Part shown: positions 17,880 to 25,837 of the stretch, one piece after another | How the letters are laid out: every line of letters starts with the position of its first letter | Numbering within the stretch: the stretch's first letter is position 1 | Source of the DNA: Amphiplicatus metriothermophilus | GTDB lineage: Bacteria > Pseudomonadota > Alphaproteobacteria > Caulobacterales > Parvularculaceae | Length of the DNA stretch: 64,000 bases | Assembly (NCBI RefSeq): GCF_900199215.1 | Contig: NZ_FZQA01000001.1 | Location: 620,001 to 684,000, forward strand | Direction of reading: 5' to 3' | Program-made: the position numbers and the translations under genes | Notes under the pieces: generated by a model | The model's database searches: none | What the model saw: only the letters and a program-made list of their open reading frames with translations | Told to the model about the DNA's origin: nothing

Positions 17880-18512
17880 GTGTCGCGTCGCAGGCTTTAT
17901 GCAGCGCTGGCCGTGTTTCTTTTCGCAACGCTGGTCGTCGCGCCGACGGCGTGGTTTCTCGGCGTGTTCCATAGCGGGCGGGAGAAGGCTGAGGCGCCGC
18001 CGGCCTATGTCGGGCCGCCTTACGTCGTCGAGATGAGCGAGAGCGTGTGGGACTGCCATCCCTTCCGCGGCTTTTCGGGCCTGCGCGCCAATATGAACGA
18101 ACGCGCCTGCGGGCCGGGCGGACGCGGCATGCGGCTTCACGCAGGCCGGGACGGGCCGCGGCTCGCCGGGGCGCGCCGGCGCGGCGGCCCCCTGCAGCAG
18201 GCGGCCGTGCGGTCGGTCGCCGGCGACCTTCTGGACGGGCCGCATGCGGGCCCGGACGGGTTCGTCGCCGGGGCGCCGACGGCGCCGTTGGGCGAGCCGC
18301 TGAGCTTCGCCCTTGCGCCGGGCGGGGGACTTCTGGGGCCCGGCGCGGCGCCGGGCGGGCCGGGTCTGCCCCGCGTGCTGGCGCCCTTCGGGCCGTTCCA
18401 GCCCGACGAGCCGCCGCCGGAACTGCCTCCCGTGCCGGTTCCGGGCGCGCTGCCGCTGTTCCTCACCGGCCTCGCCGGCTTTCTCGCCTTCGCCCGTCGC
18501 CGCCGGCGTTAA
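17880..18512 (+). CDS. VPLPA/PEP-CTERM-like surface protein, unknown function
   Basis: Protein of 210 residues starting at GTG (AGAGG upstream). Seen: a hydrophobic N-terminal helix (residues 5-29, signal or anchor), a middle region with SVWDCHPF and NERACGPGG (two cysteines), a long Gly/Pro/Ala-rich low-complexity stretch, then a C-terminal sorting-type tail PVPVPGALPLFLTGLAGF followed by a basic cluster RRRRR. Motif-helix-basic tail is the PEP-CTERM layout and the VPxPGALPLFLTGLAGF wording matches the VPLPA-CTERM class. Known: such tails direct envelope sorting by exosortase-like enzymes; none is encoded in this window. The rest of the protein resembles nothing I recognise. It is divergent from rimP. 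Confidence 0.7.
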   Translation: MSRRRLYAALAVFLFATLVVAPTAWFLGVFHSGREKAEAPPAYVGPPYVVEMSESVWDCHPFRGFSGLRANMNERACGPGGRGMRLHAGRDGPRLAGARRRGGPLQQAAVRSVAGDLLDGPHAGPDGFVAGAPTAPLGEPLSFALAPGGGLLGPGAAPGGPGLPRVLAPFGPFQPDEPPPELPPVPVPGALPLFLTGLAGFLAFARRRRR

Positions 18513-18580
18513 GGCTGGATTCCCGCCTGACGATCGGCGAGCATGCGCGCCGTCGGGATCGGGAGAAGACGGGGGCTTTC

Positions 18581-19078
18581 ATGTTTGCACGGCTGATCGC
18601 GATTCTTTTCGGACTCGCCGCCGGCGCGGCCGGCTCGCAGGCGCCGGGCTTTACGTTGCAATACATGCAGAACCTGACGGGCCGCGTGGAAGAGCTGCGC
18701 GCGGTCGTCGCGCGTTACGACGCGGTCGCGGCCGAGGCCGGGCTTTCCCGCGAGGGCTATGTCGCGGATCTGCGCGCGACCGGAAGGACGTCTGCGGACA
18801 AAACCGCCGACGCCGTCGAAGAGACCTACGCGCGGCATGAAAAGCTCGCGGCCCATCTTGCGGCGCTGAAGGCCGCGGGCGATTACGCGCGCCCGCTCGT
18901 GCTGGCGCGCCGTTTCGAGCCCGACATCGCGCGTTCGGCCTACGCCGAATACCGCCCGGCGATCCCGGCGACGCTCGACGGCGCGGCCTACGCCGGCGGC
19001 GCCTTCGCCGTCGTCTGGGGCGGGCTTTCCTTCCTGTTCGGGCTTTTCGGGACGGCCGGCGGGCGGCGCTACGCCTGA
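18581..19078 (+). CDS. DUF2937 family membrane protein
   Basis: Protein of 165 residues with hydrophobic segments at both ends ([20 protein letters not shown] at the N-terminus and [15 protein letters not shown] near the C-terminus) and a charged helical middle ([29 protein letters not shown]), presumably periplasmic. This is the DUF2937 pattern, known in proteobacteria without an assigned function. The ATG follows GGGGGC about 5 nt upstream. It lies 68 nt after the CTERM-like gene and may share its transcript. The end overlaps the convergent ttcA stop by 10 nt. Confidence 0.8.
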   Translation: MFARLIAILFGLAAGAAGSQAPGFTLQYMQNLTGRVEELRAVVARYDAVAAEAGLSREGYVADLRATGRTSADKTADAVEETYARHEKLAAHLAALKAAGDYARPLVLARRFEPDIARSAYAEYRPAIPATLDGAAYAGGAFAVVWGGLSFLFGLFGTAGGRRYA

Positions 19079-19941
19079 TCGGCTTCGTCCGCGCCGGCGT
19101 CGAGGGCGGCGAAGTCCCACAGCGACGGATCGGCGAGCTGGCCGGGGCGCACGTTCTGCAGCGCCCGGAACATGGTCTCGCGCCGGCCGGGATGCGCTTT
19201 CTCCCATTGATCGAGCAGGCGCTTCATCGCCTGACGCCTGAGCCCGTCCTGCGAGCCGCACAGGTCGCAGGGGATGACGGGGAAACGCATCGCCGCGGCG
19301 AATTTCGCCAGATCGTCCTCCGCGCACAGAATGAGGGGGCGCAGCACGAACAGGTCGCCCGCGTCGTTTCTGAGCTTCGGCGCCATGGCGGCGAGCCGGC
19401 CGCCATGGAAGAGGTTGAGCAGGAACGTCTCGAGCGCGTCGTCGCGGTGGTGGCCGAGCACGACGGCCGAGCAGCCCTCCTCCCGCGCGATGCGGTAAAG
19501 ATGGCCGCGCCGCAGGCGCGAGCACAGCGCGCAATAGGTCTTGCCCGCCGGCGTGTTCCCGGCGACGACGGAATAGGTGTCTTTCCTCTCGATGCGGAAG
19601 GGAACGCCGAGCCGCGCGAGATAGTCGGGCAGCGCGCGCTCCGGAAAGCCCGGCTGGCCCTGGTCGAGATTGCAGGCGAGAAGATCGGCCTTGAGCGCGC
19701 CCTGCCATTTGAGATCGAGCAGAAGCGCAAGCAGCCCGTGGCTGTCCTTGCCGCCCGAAAGGCAGACAAGCCACCGCTCGCCGGCGGCCGGCGTCATGGC
19801 GTAGCGGGCGATCGCCTCCTGCGTCCGGCGGAGCAGGCGCTTGCGCAGCTTCCGGAACGACACTGACGCCGGCGCGGCGGCGTAAAGCCGGGCGAGGGCG
19901 CCGTCGAGATCGAAGCGCCCGGTCTTCGCGTCGTCGAACAT
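19069..19941 (-). CDS. ttcA: tRNA 2-thiocytidine(32) synthetase TtcA
   Basis: ATP-dependent, iron-sulfur-dependent enzyme that thiolates C32 in tRNA anticodon loops. The protein has 290 residues. Seen: PP-loop SGGKDS at 62-67, [10 protein letters not shown], a cysteine pair in [27 protein letters not shown], and a third cysteine region [14 protein letters not shown], matching the TtcA cluster ligands. I start at MFDDAK; an ATG three codons upstream is equally possible. The CE15-like gene upstream ends 10 nt before, so they may form one transcript, although they are not functionally related. Confidence 0.93.
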   Translation of the reverse strand: MFDDAKTGRFDLDGALARLYAAAPASVSFRKLRKRLLRRTQEAIARYAMTPAAGERWLVCLSGGKDSHGLLALLLDLKWQGALKADLLACNLDQGQPGFPERALPDYLARLGVPFRIERKDTYSVVAGNTPAGKTYCALCSRLRRGHLYRIAREEGCSAVVLGHHRDDALETFLLNLFHGGRLAAMAPKLRNDAGDLFVLRPLILCAEDDLAKFAAAMRFPVIPCDLCGSQDGLRRQAMKRLLDQWEKAHPGRRETMFRALQNVRPGQLADPSLWDFAALDAGADEADQA

Positions 19942-19951
19942 GGCGCGCATC

Positions 19952-21253
19952 CTATGGGCCGCGGCGCGCGCCCGCCACGGTCTTTCGTTCGTCTTTCGCA
20001 CCGAAATGCGCGTCGAGAAAGTCGAGAAAGGCCGGCCAGTCCTCCTTGACGATCCCATGCGTGCCGGGACGGATCCAGAAGGCGATGTCGGCGTCGGGTC
20101 TGTAGGGAACGAGTCGGTCCTGATCGAGCCCGCGCGCGCCGTAAAGGGCGTATGCCGGGCTCGCGCCCTTCGCCGCGCGGAACGTTCCGCCCGGATCGGA
20201 CCATACGTCGCGGCGCGCGTTCCCCAGAAAGACCGGGCGCGGGGCGATCAGCGCCAGAAGGTGATGCTGGTCGACCGGCATTTCGTCTTCGCGTCCGGCG
20301 TAGGCGGCGTAAGCGGGCGCGAACCAGTGCGGATACCGGTCGGCGATCTCGCGCACGGTTTCGCCCATCTTGCCGCGATTGAGCGCCGCCCCGCCGGTTC
20401 CCGATTGATGGGCGATCACGGCGTCGATGCGCGGATCGAAGGCCGCGGCGACGAGCGCGGCCTTGGCGTAGCGCGAATGGCCCCAGGCGACGAGCCCGTC
20501 GCGGTCGATGCGTTCGTCCGCCTCGAGAATGTCGGCGACCCGCGAATACATCCACGCCCAGGCGGCGATCGCGCCCCAGCGCGTCGCCGGCGCGTCATGG
20601 CCGGCGGCGAGCGCTTCGAGCGCGGCGATTCCAGGCGCGCGCGAATCCGGGATCGCCTCGCCGGGATAGATCGCGGCGACGGCGTAGCCGCGCGCCAGAA
20701 TTTCGTCGATCGGCGGCGTCGCGATATAGCGCCCGAACACATAGGTCATGGCGCCGGCGAAAAGGCTCCCGTCGCCGCAGGCCCCGGCGCCGTCGGGGCG
20801 CGCCAGGCCCGGATGGGGAATCGTGTCCCAGCGCGGGCAGAAGGTCTCCATGACGATCGCCGGAACCGGCCCGTCGGCGCCGGCCGGCAGAAGCACGTCG
20901 ACGTAAAAGGGCGCGCTGTCGCGCGTCTCGCCGCCGAAGGTCGCCGATGCGACGACCTCGTACTCTTCGAGAACGCCCGCGCCGTCGAACGCCGCCGGAT
21001 CGACGATCCGGCGGCTGACGAGCCTCGCGGCGGACTTCTCCGGCATGAAGCCGTAGATATGGGCCTGGAGCAGCGCGCGCAGGCGCGGGGCTTCTTCGCT
21101 CTCCCAGCGCTCGATGTCGGGCGGCGCGCCGTCGAACAGGGCGGGCCGCGCCGGCGGGCCGCGCCCGTCGAGATCGGCCCAGGCGAGCGTCAGCTTCGCG
21201 CAGCCCGCCGCCAGCGCCGCCAGTCCGGCGAGAAACAAAAGCCTCAAACGCAT
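19952..21253 (-). CDS. Alpha/beta hydrolase lipoprotein, CE15 glucuronoyl-esterase-like
   Basis: Predicted lipoprotein of 433 residues: [18 protein letters not shown] gives a lipobox with Cys18. Seen: an alpha/beta hydrolase with nucleophile Ser near residue 260 in [11 protein letters not shown], then [31 protein letters not shown] and [15 protein letters not shown], the order found in carbohydrate esterase family 15 (glucuronoyl esterases) and related proteins. Known CE15 members have GCSRxGK at the nucleophile; here it is GHSRYAK, so substrate may differ. I start at the ATG that gives the lipoprotein signal. Its role might be cleavage of ester-linked plant or algal polysaccharide, but no other carbohydrate-active genes are near. 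Confidence 0.7.
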   Translation of the reverse strand: MRLRLLFLAGLAALAAGCAKLTLAWADLDGRGPPARPALFDGAPPDIERWESEEAPRLRALLQAHIYGFMPEKSAARLVSRRIVDPAAFDGAGVLEEYEVVASATFGGETRDSAPFYVDVLLPAGADGPVPAIVMETFCPRWDTIPHPGLARPDGAGACGDGSLFAGAMTYVFGRYIATPPIDEILARGYAVAAIYPGEAIPDSRAPGIAALEALAAGHDAPATRWGAIAAWAWMYSRVADILEADERIDRDGLVAWGHSRYAKAALVAAAFDPRIDAVIAHQSGTGGAALNRGKMGETVREIADRYPHWFAPAYAAYAGREDEMPVDQHHLLALIAPRPVFLGNARRDVWSDPGGTFRAAKGASPAYALYGARGLDQDRLVPYRPDADIAFWIRPGTHGIVKEDWPAFLDFLDAHFGAKDERKTVAGARRGP

Positions 21254-21312
21254 CGCGTCGTCATCCCGTCGCGCCTGGGCGCATCTAAAACGCGCATGGC
21301 CCCCTCGCCAAC

Positions 21313-22020
21313 TTACATGCGCGACAGCGCCCAACGCCTGCGGCGAAAGATCAGATAGGCGGGCGCGCGCCCCTCGCGCACGGCCTTGGCCTCATAGCGC
21401 GTCTGCGGCCAGTCGTCGGGGCGCTCCGTCCAGTCGCGCGCGCGCTCGGCGGCCCATTCGAACGCCGGCGCGCCGCGCGCATGCATCAGGGTCCAGCGCA
21501 CATAGTCCGGGATGTCGGACGCGACGCGCAGCTCGCCCCCGCCCTTGAGCAGGCGCGCGGCTTCGGCGAAGAACCACGGGCTTATCATGCGCCGCTTGAA
21601 GTGGCGCCGCTTCGGCCACGGGTCGGGATGCAGCACGTAGATGCGCGACAGGCTGGCGTCCGGCAGCGCCTCCATGAGCGGGCGCGCGTCGCCGTGATGG
21701 ATGCGGACGTTCTCAAGCCCCTCGTCCGCGATGCGCGCAAGCAGCTTGGCGACGCCGTTGACGAAAGGCTCGGCGCCGACGAAGCCCGTGCGCGGCCGGC
21801 GCGCGGCGTGCCAGGCGAGATGCTCGCCGCCGCCGAAGCCCGCTTCGAACTCGAAAGCCTCCGCCTGCGGAAAAAGCGCCGCAAGGTCGATCGGTCCGGC
21901 GGCCGGGTCGGGCATGGCCAGGCGCGGCAGCAACGTCTCCATCAGCCGCGCCTGGCGCGGCTTCAGAGGCTTGTCCTGGCGCCGGCCGTAGATCTTCGGG
22001 ATGTAGGCTCGATCTGACAT
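21313..22020 (-). CDS. trmB: tRNA (guanine(46)-N7)-methyltransferase
   Basis: SAM-dependent methylation of G46 in the tRNA variable loop. The protein has 235 residues. Seen: YGRRQDKPLKPRQARLM at the start, motif I FEAGFGGGEHLAWHA, GAEPFVNGVAKLL, and the family signature LHPDPWPKRRHFKRRMI. The alphaproteobacterial N-terminus lacks extra domains. It lies 59 nt upstream of the esterase gene on the same strand. The rimP operon lies more than 3 kb away, so it is not part of it. Confidence 0.96.
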   Translation of the reverse strand: MSDRAYIPKIYGRRQDKPLKPRQARLMETLLPRLAMPDPAAGPIDLAALFPQAEAFEFEAGFGGGEHLAWHAARRPRTGFVGAEPFVNGVAKLLARIADEGLENVRIHHGDARPLMEALPDASLSRIYVLHPDPWPKRRHFKRRMISPWFFAEAARLLKGGGELRVASDIPDYVRWTLMHARGAPAFEWAAERARDWTERPDDWPQTRYEAKAVREGRAPAYLIFRRRRWALSRM

Positions 22021-22086
22021 GAAACCGCGCGCGTCGCCGAAAAGCAGTAAACCGGACAGACCGCTTTGCGGATTTCGGCTTCCGAA

Positions 22087-23031
22087 TCAACCGAGCCTTT
22101 CTTTAAGGAACGCGATCGTGCGCGACCAGGCGAGATCGGCCGCCGCCCTGTCATAGCGCGCGGCGTTCGTGTCGTTGTTGAAGGCGTGCTGGGCGCCTTC
22201 ATACATGTACAGCCGATAATCGACGCCGGCCGCCTTCAGCGCCGCTTCATAGTCGGGGACGCCGGCGTTGATGCGCGCGTCCTCGCCGGCGTAATGCAGA
22301 AGCAGCGCGGCCTTGATCCGCGCCGCTTCTTCCGCGCTCGCCGGACGGCCATAATAGGCCACGCCGGCGTCGAGCGCGGGCTGCGCCGCGGCGAGCGCGT
22401 TGACCATGCCGCCGCCCCAGCAGAAGCCGACCGCGCCGACCTTGCCGCCGTGCGCTTTGTCGCGCTCGACCCGCCCGGCGATCTCGGCGAGCTTAGCGAC
22501 CGTCTTGTCGCGGTCGAGCTTGCCGATCATCGCGCGCGCCCTGTCTTCGTCGTCGGGCGTCCCGCCGAAGGGCGAGAGCATGTCCACGGCGTAGGCGTGG
22601 AAGCCCTCGAGCGCGATGCGCCGCGCCACATCCTTGATATGCGGATTAAGGCCGCGGTTCTCATGGATGACGATCACGGCGGGCCGGCGCGGGGCGTTTT
22701 TCGGGCGTGCGCCGTAGGCCGTGACGAAAGGCAGATGTCTGGTCGGGACGACGCCGGCGTTGGGCGCGCCGTCCGCGACGAGCTCCTCCGGTTCGATCAG
22801 ATCGACGACGTCGACGTCGAACCGCGCCGTGAAGATGTCGAGCCGTGGATCGTCCTCCGGAACGATCGCCGCGCGGGCGTAATCATTGGTCAGCATGGGG
22901 AGCAGCGCGCTCGCCGCGGCGGCCCCGCCGGCGAGCCCTGCAAGGCGCTCCAGAAACGCGCGCCGGTCGAGCGCCCCGTGGGTGAAGGCGTCGTACAGGT
23001 CGATGATCGCTTGCGGGATCTTCGCGGCCAT
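22087..23031 (-). CDS. Dienelactone hydrolase family protein
   Basis: Alpha/beta hydrolase of 314 residues. Seen: an N-terminal region with LDRRAFLERLAGLAGGAAAASALLP, likely an export or anchor segment, then a DLH domain with IHENRGLNPHIKDVARRIA (oxyanion region), nucleophile Cys in GFCWGGG, an Asp in HYAGEDARIN and His in GAQHAFNN, the Cys-Asp-His triad of dienelactone hydrolases. Known substrates range from dienelactones to other carboxyl esters; the true one here is unknown. The ATG at MAAKIPQ is used because the 27 codons upstream are basic and unlike the family. It is divergent from the MmcQ gene. Confidence 0.86.
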   Translation of the reverse strand: MAAKIPQAIIDLYDAFTHGALDRRAFLERLAGLAGGAAAASALLPMLTNDYARAAIVPEDDPRLDIFTARFDVDVVDLIEPEELVADGAPNAGVVPTRHLPFVTAYGARPKNAPRRPAVIVIHENRGLNPHIKDVARRIALEGFHAYAVDMLSPFGGTPDDEDRARAMIGKLDRDKTVAKLAEIAGRVERDKAHGGKVGAVGFCWGGGMVNALAAAQPALDAGVAYYGRPASAEEAARIKAALLLHYAGEDARINAGVPDYEAALKAAGVDYRLYMYEGAQHAFNNDTNAARYDRAAADLAWSRTIAFLKERLG

Positions 23032-23105
23032 GAGGCGCCTCCTTTTCCGGTTCCGGCGCGGGCATGTTAGGCTGCGCGTCCGCCGCCCGGCAAGAAAGGC
23101 CGCGC

Positions 23106-23606
23106 ATGACAAAGAAGCTGTTCGACCTGCAGGAGAGGCTGCGCGCTTATGCGCTCGCCTTTCCCGAAGCCCATGAGGACCATCCCTGGGATCACATCGC
23201 TATCAAGGTGCGCAAGAAGGCTTTCGTGTTTCTCTCCGGCGCGCAGCTTTACGAAGGCAAGCTGTCGATGACGGCGAAGCTGCCGGTATCGGCGGAGATG
23301 GCGACGACCCTGCCCTATGTCGAGCCGGCCGGCTACGGCCTCGGCAGATCCGGCTGGGTGACCGCGCGGCTCGGGCCGAAAGACCCGGTCGATCTCGACC
23401 TGTTGAAAGGCTGGATCGCGCAAAGCTACCGCGCGGTCGCGCCCAAGACGCTCGCGCGCCGGCTCGACGATGCGCCCGAAGACGCGGCTACACCGTCGGC
23501 TCGCGCGGCGCGAGGAAGTGAAAACCGATATAGGCCGCGCCGATCAGCCCCGGGAACAGCGCGATCGCCAGCCAGGAAAAGCCGTAATCTTCCGCCGGCG
23601 CGATGA
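23106..23606 (+). CDS. MmcQ/YjbR family protein
   Basis: Small protein of 166 residues of the MmcQ/YjbR fold (double-stranded-DNA-binding-like, CyaY-like topology; in vivo role not established). Seen: ALAFPEAHEDHPWDHIAIKVRKKAFVFLSG and PYVEPAGYGLGRSGWVTARL, then DLLKGWIAQSYRAVAPKTLARRL, the typical end of the domain at about residue 125. The remaining 40 residues are Arg/Pro/Ser-rich and lie entirely opposite the DUF6249 gene, so they look like read-through of lost-stop sequence rather than a domain. The convergent overlap is 119 nt. Confidence 0.83.
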   Translation: MTKKLFDLQERLRAYALAFPEAHEDHPWDHIAIKVRKKAFVFLSGAQLYEGKLSMTAKLPVSAEMATTLPYVEPAGYGLGRSGWVTARLGPKDPVDLDLLKGWIAQSYRAVAPKTLARRLDDAPEDAATPSARAARGSENRYRPRRSAPGTARSPARKSRNLPPAR

Positions 23607-23856
23607 AATGCGCCGCGGCGAAGGCCGCCGCCAGGCACAACAGCAGGATTCCCCGACGCAGGTCGCCATTGGGTCCGATGCGGTCATGGGTGATGGCGTC
23701 GATGAGCTTCGGATCGGCGCTGCCGGTCTTCTCGACGCTGATCTTTATCGCCTCGTAGATGACCTTGCGGTTGCGGTAGCGGAAATAGAACGGCGTCGCG
23801 ATCACGAGCACGAGGCTCGCGAACACGATCAGCGGCACGATGATGGCGACTTCCAT
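23488..23856 (-). CDS. DUF6249 family membrane protein
   Basis: Protein of 122 residues. Seen: an N-terminal membrane helix (MEVAIIVPLIVFASLVLVIA), a short cytoplasmic region FRYRNRKVIYEAIKISVEKTG with the Arg/Lys-rich pattern of DUF6249, DPKLIDAITHD, then two further membrane helices and a short tail. Function unknown. It lies just 23 nt downstream of the coaBC stop on the same strand and may be its operon partner. The C-terminal 119 nt overlap the convergent MmcQ gene. The ATG at MEVAII is the only good start, since the longer frame above it is antisense-like. Confidence 0.75.
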   Translation of the reverse strand: MEVAIIVPLIVFASLVLVIATPFYFRYRNRKVIYEAIKISVEKTGSADPKLIDAITHDRIGPNGDLRRGILLLCLAAAFAAAHFIAPAEDYGFSWLAIALFPGLIGAAYIGFHFLAPREPTV

Positions 23857-23879
23857 GGGGCGGGCTCTCCTCTTCGGGA

Positions 23880-25109
23880 CTATTCGGCGGCCTGCGCGGG
23901 GCGCGGCGCGGCGAGGGCGTCGGCGATCTTTCGCGCGAGCCGGCGCGCGACCTCCGCCTTGGGCATTTCCGGCCAGGACTCCTCCCCGTCGTCGGACAGG
24001 ATCGTCACCGCGTTGAAGTCGCGGCCCATGGCGCAATGAGCCCCCATCGACACGTCGTTGGCGACGATCCAGTCGCAGCCCTTGCGCCGGCGCTTGGCCT
24101 CGGCGTGGCCGATGATGTCGTCGGTCTCGGCGGCGAAGCCGACGACGAGGGCCGGCCTGCCCGTCTTCATCTGCGCGACGGTCCTGAGGATGTCGGGATT
24201 CTCCGCCAGCGGAATGTTCGTCAGTCCGCCGCGCTCCTTCTTGATCTTGTGCTCGGTCTCGATTTCGGGCCGGTAATCGGCGACCGCCGCGCACATGACG
24301 GCGCAGTCGACGGGCAGCTCCTTCTCGACGGCGGCCATCATCTGCCGGGCCGTCTCCACGCGGACGGCCTTGACGCCCGCCGGCGCGGGGATGCCCGTCG
24401 GGCCGGTCACCATCACGACTTCCGCGCCGAGATTCCTCAGCGCGGCGGCGATGGCGTAGCCCTGCTTGCCGGAGGAGCGGTTGGCGATGTAGCGCACCGG
24501 GTCGATGGGCTCCATCGTCGGCCCGGCGGTGACGAGAACGCGCCTGCCCTTTAGCGGGCCGTCGGCGGCGGCGGCGAACCAGGCCTCGATCGCGTCGGCG
24601 AGGACGAGCGGCTCGGCCATGCGCCCCGGCCCGTACTCGCCGCAGGCCATATCGCCTTCCTCCGGCCCGACCATCAGAACGCCGCGATCCTTCAGTATGT
24701 GGATATTCTCCTGCGTCGCCGGGTGCTTCCACATGCGCACGTTCATCGCCGGCGCCATCATCACCGGCTTGTCGGTGGCCAGAAGCGCCGTCGAGGCGAG
24801 ATCGTCGGCGAGGCCGTTCGCGGCCTTGGCCGTCAGATCGGCGGTCGCGGGCGCGACGACCACGAGGTCGGCCGAGCGCGACAGCTCGATATGGCCCATT
24901 TCCGCCTCGTCGGTCAGGCTGAAAAGATCCGTGTAGCATTTTTCGCCGGAAAGGCTGGCGACGGACAGGGGCGTGATGAACGCGGCGCCGCCGCGCGTCA
25001 GGATCGCGCGCGTCCTGATCTCGCGGCGCGACAGTTCGCGGATCAGCTCCAGCGATTTGTAGGCGGCGATCCCGCCGCCGATGACGAGAAGGATCGAGCG
25101 TTCGCTCAT
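23880..25109 (-). CDS. coaBC: Phosphopantothenoylcysteine decarboxylase / phosphopantothenate-cysteine ligase
   Basis: Bifunctional coenzyme A biosynthesis enzyme. The protein has 409 residues. Seen: the flavin-binding CoaC half (1-180) with VIGGGIAAYKSLELIR, VAPATADLTAKAANGLADDL, PAMNVRMWKHPATQENI and the catalytic Cys region DMACGEYGPGRMAEP; then the CoaB half with VTAGPTMEPIDPVRYIANRS, SGKQGYAIA and AVADYRPE. The start codon overlaps the vapC stop (ATGA). In many alphaproteobacteria coaBC directly follows ubiB; here vapBC is interposed, so coaBC is translated from the vapBC transcript or from read-through from ubiB. Confidence 0.96.
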   Translation of the reverse strand: MSERSILLVIGGGIAAYKSLELIRELSRREIRTRAILTRGGAAFITPLSVASLSGEKCYTDLFSLTDEAEMGHIELSRSADLVVVAPATADLTAKAANGLADDLASTALLATDKPVMMAPAMNVRMWKHPATQENIHILKDRGVLMVGPEEGDMACGEYGPGRMAEPLVLADAIEAWFAAAADGPLKGRRVLVTAGPTMEPIDPVRYIANRSSGKQGYAIAAALRNLGAEVVMVTGPTGIPAPAGVKAVRVETARQMMAAVEKELPVDCAVMCAAVADYRPEIETEHKIKKERGGLTNIPLAENPDILRTVAQMKTGRPALVVGFAAETDDIIGHAEAKRRRKGCDWIVANDVSMGAHCAMGRDFNAVTILSDDGEESWPEMPKAEVARRLARKIADALAAPRPAQAAE

Positions 25110-25534
25110 GATTTCAGCTCCGGCAGCGCCGCAAGATCAATGACGTCGAAACCGGCGCCGGCCGCGGCCCGTTCAAGACGCTTGTCGGCGGTGATCAGCG
25201 GCGCTCCTGCGGCGCGCGACAAAGCCAGATAATAACAATCATGAAGCGGATGGGCGATGTCCGCGGCGATTTCAAGCGCGGCCGTCGTCAGCTTTTCATC
25301 AATCGGCGTCGATAGAAAGTACATGGCCTCGATGCCGGCCATGGCCGCTCGCAATTTCTCGCGGCTCGCCTGTCCCGCCTCGTGATACTTCCACAGAGCG
25401 TTTCCGATCTCGACAAGGATCAGGCTTGGCGCGATCAGCTCATACCGCTCAAGGGCCAGATAGGCTTCCTCCGACAGGTTCTGCCTGACAAGCCATTTCA
25501 CCGCGACGCTGGCGTCGACGACGGCGCTCGTCAT
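25106..25534 (-). CDS. vapC: VapC-type PIN-domain ribonuclease toxin
   Basis: Toxin of a type II toxin-antitoxin pair; PIN-domain Mg-dependent RNase, whose relatives cut tRNA or rRNA. The protein has 142 residues. Seen: the four acidic residues of the PIN site, Asp7 (VVDASVAVKWL), Glu42 (VEIGNALWKY), Asp99 (HPLHDCYYLAL) and Asp117 (ITADKRL), all intact, so activity is expected. The start overlaps the vapB stop by 4 nt (ATGA) and its own stop overlaps the coaBC start by 4 nt, so antitoxin, toxin and CoaBC are translationally chained. The ATG choice is fixed by the conserved N-terminal Asp strand. Confidence 0.9.
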   Translation of the reverse strand: MTSAVVDASVAVKWLVRQNLSEEAYLALERYELIAPSLILVEIGNALWKYHEAGQASREKLRAAMAGIEAMYFLSTPIDEKLTTAALEIAADIAHPLHDCYYLALSRAAGAPLITADKRLERAAAGAGFDVIDLAALPELKS

Positions 25535-25758
25535 CGATCCCGGTCTTCCCGAATAAGGTCGACGGCGTCGATGGCGGCGGCCGGCCCCATGGCGCTGATC
25601 TGCCGGAGGCGGGCGATGGCGGACTGTTTGTCGGCGCGGGCCGCTTCGGTGAGGATCTCGCGCAAGGTTTGCTCCAAAGGCTTGTTGAGGCGCTCCGCGC
25701 GGGTTTTCAGGCGCGCGAGAACATTGTCGTCGAGATTGCGAACGATCGCCTGTCCCAC
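25531..25758 (-). CDS. vapB: FitA/VapB-type ribbon-helix-helix antitoxin
   Basis: Antitoxin and autorepressor of 75 residues with a GTG start. Seen: an N-terminal ribbon-helix-helix IVRNLDDNVLARLKTRAERL, LEQTLREILTEAAR typical of FitA-like antitoxins, and a flexible C-terminal tail expected to wrap the toxin. It is followed by vapC with a 4-nt overlap. Upstream there is a good sigma-70 promoter whose -10 is overlapped by a doubled TGATATCA palindrome, resembling the published FitA operator half-site TGCTATCA. Autorepression is therefore likely. Confidence 0.88.
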   Translation of the reverse strand: MGQAIVRNLDDNVLARLKTRAERLNKPLEQTLREILTEAARADKQSAIARLRQISAMGPAAAIDAVDLIREDRDR

Positions 25759-25771
25759 GGGGAACTCCGAC

Positions 25772-25790
25772 TGATATCACAATGATATCA
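25772..25790. promoter_or_regulatory. Candidate VapB/FitA operator (two TGATATCA palindromes)
   Basis: Two identical self-complementary TGATATCA octamers lie at 25772-25779 and 25783-25790, spaced by 3 nt. One overlaps the -10 box and the other covers the likely transcription start of vapBC, a position that would block polymerase. Confidence 0.6.
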
Positions 25791-25815
25791 TACTGTCTCC
25801 GCGGGCGCGGTTCAA
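25787..25815 (-). promoter_or_regulatory. Promoter of vapBC(-coaBC)
   Basis: Minus strand: TTGAAC, exactly 17 nt, TATGAT. Each box matches at least 4 of 6 consensus positions. It lies immediately after the ubiB stop and about 30 nt before the vapB GTG. It also supplies coaBC. Confidence 0.7.
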
Positions 25816-25837
25816 GCATCGAAATCTCGCAGCCGCG

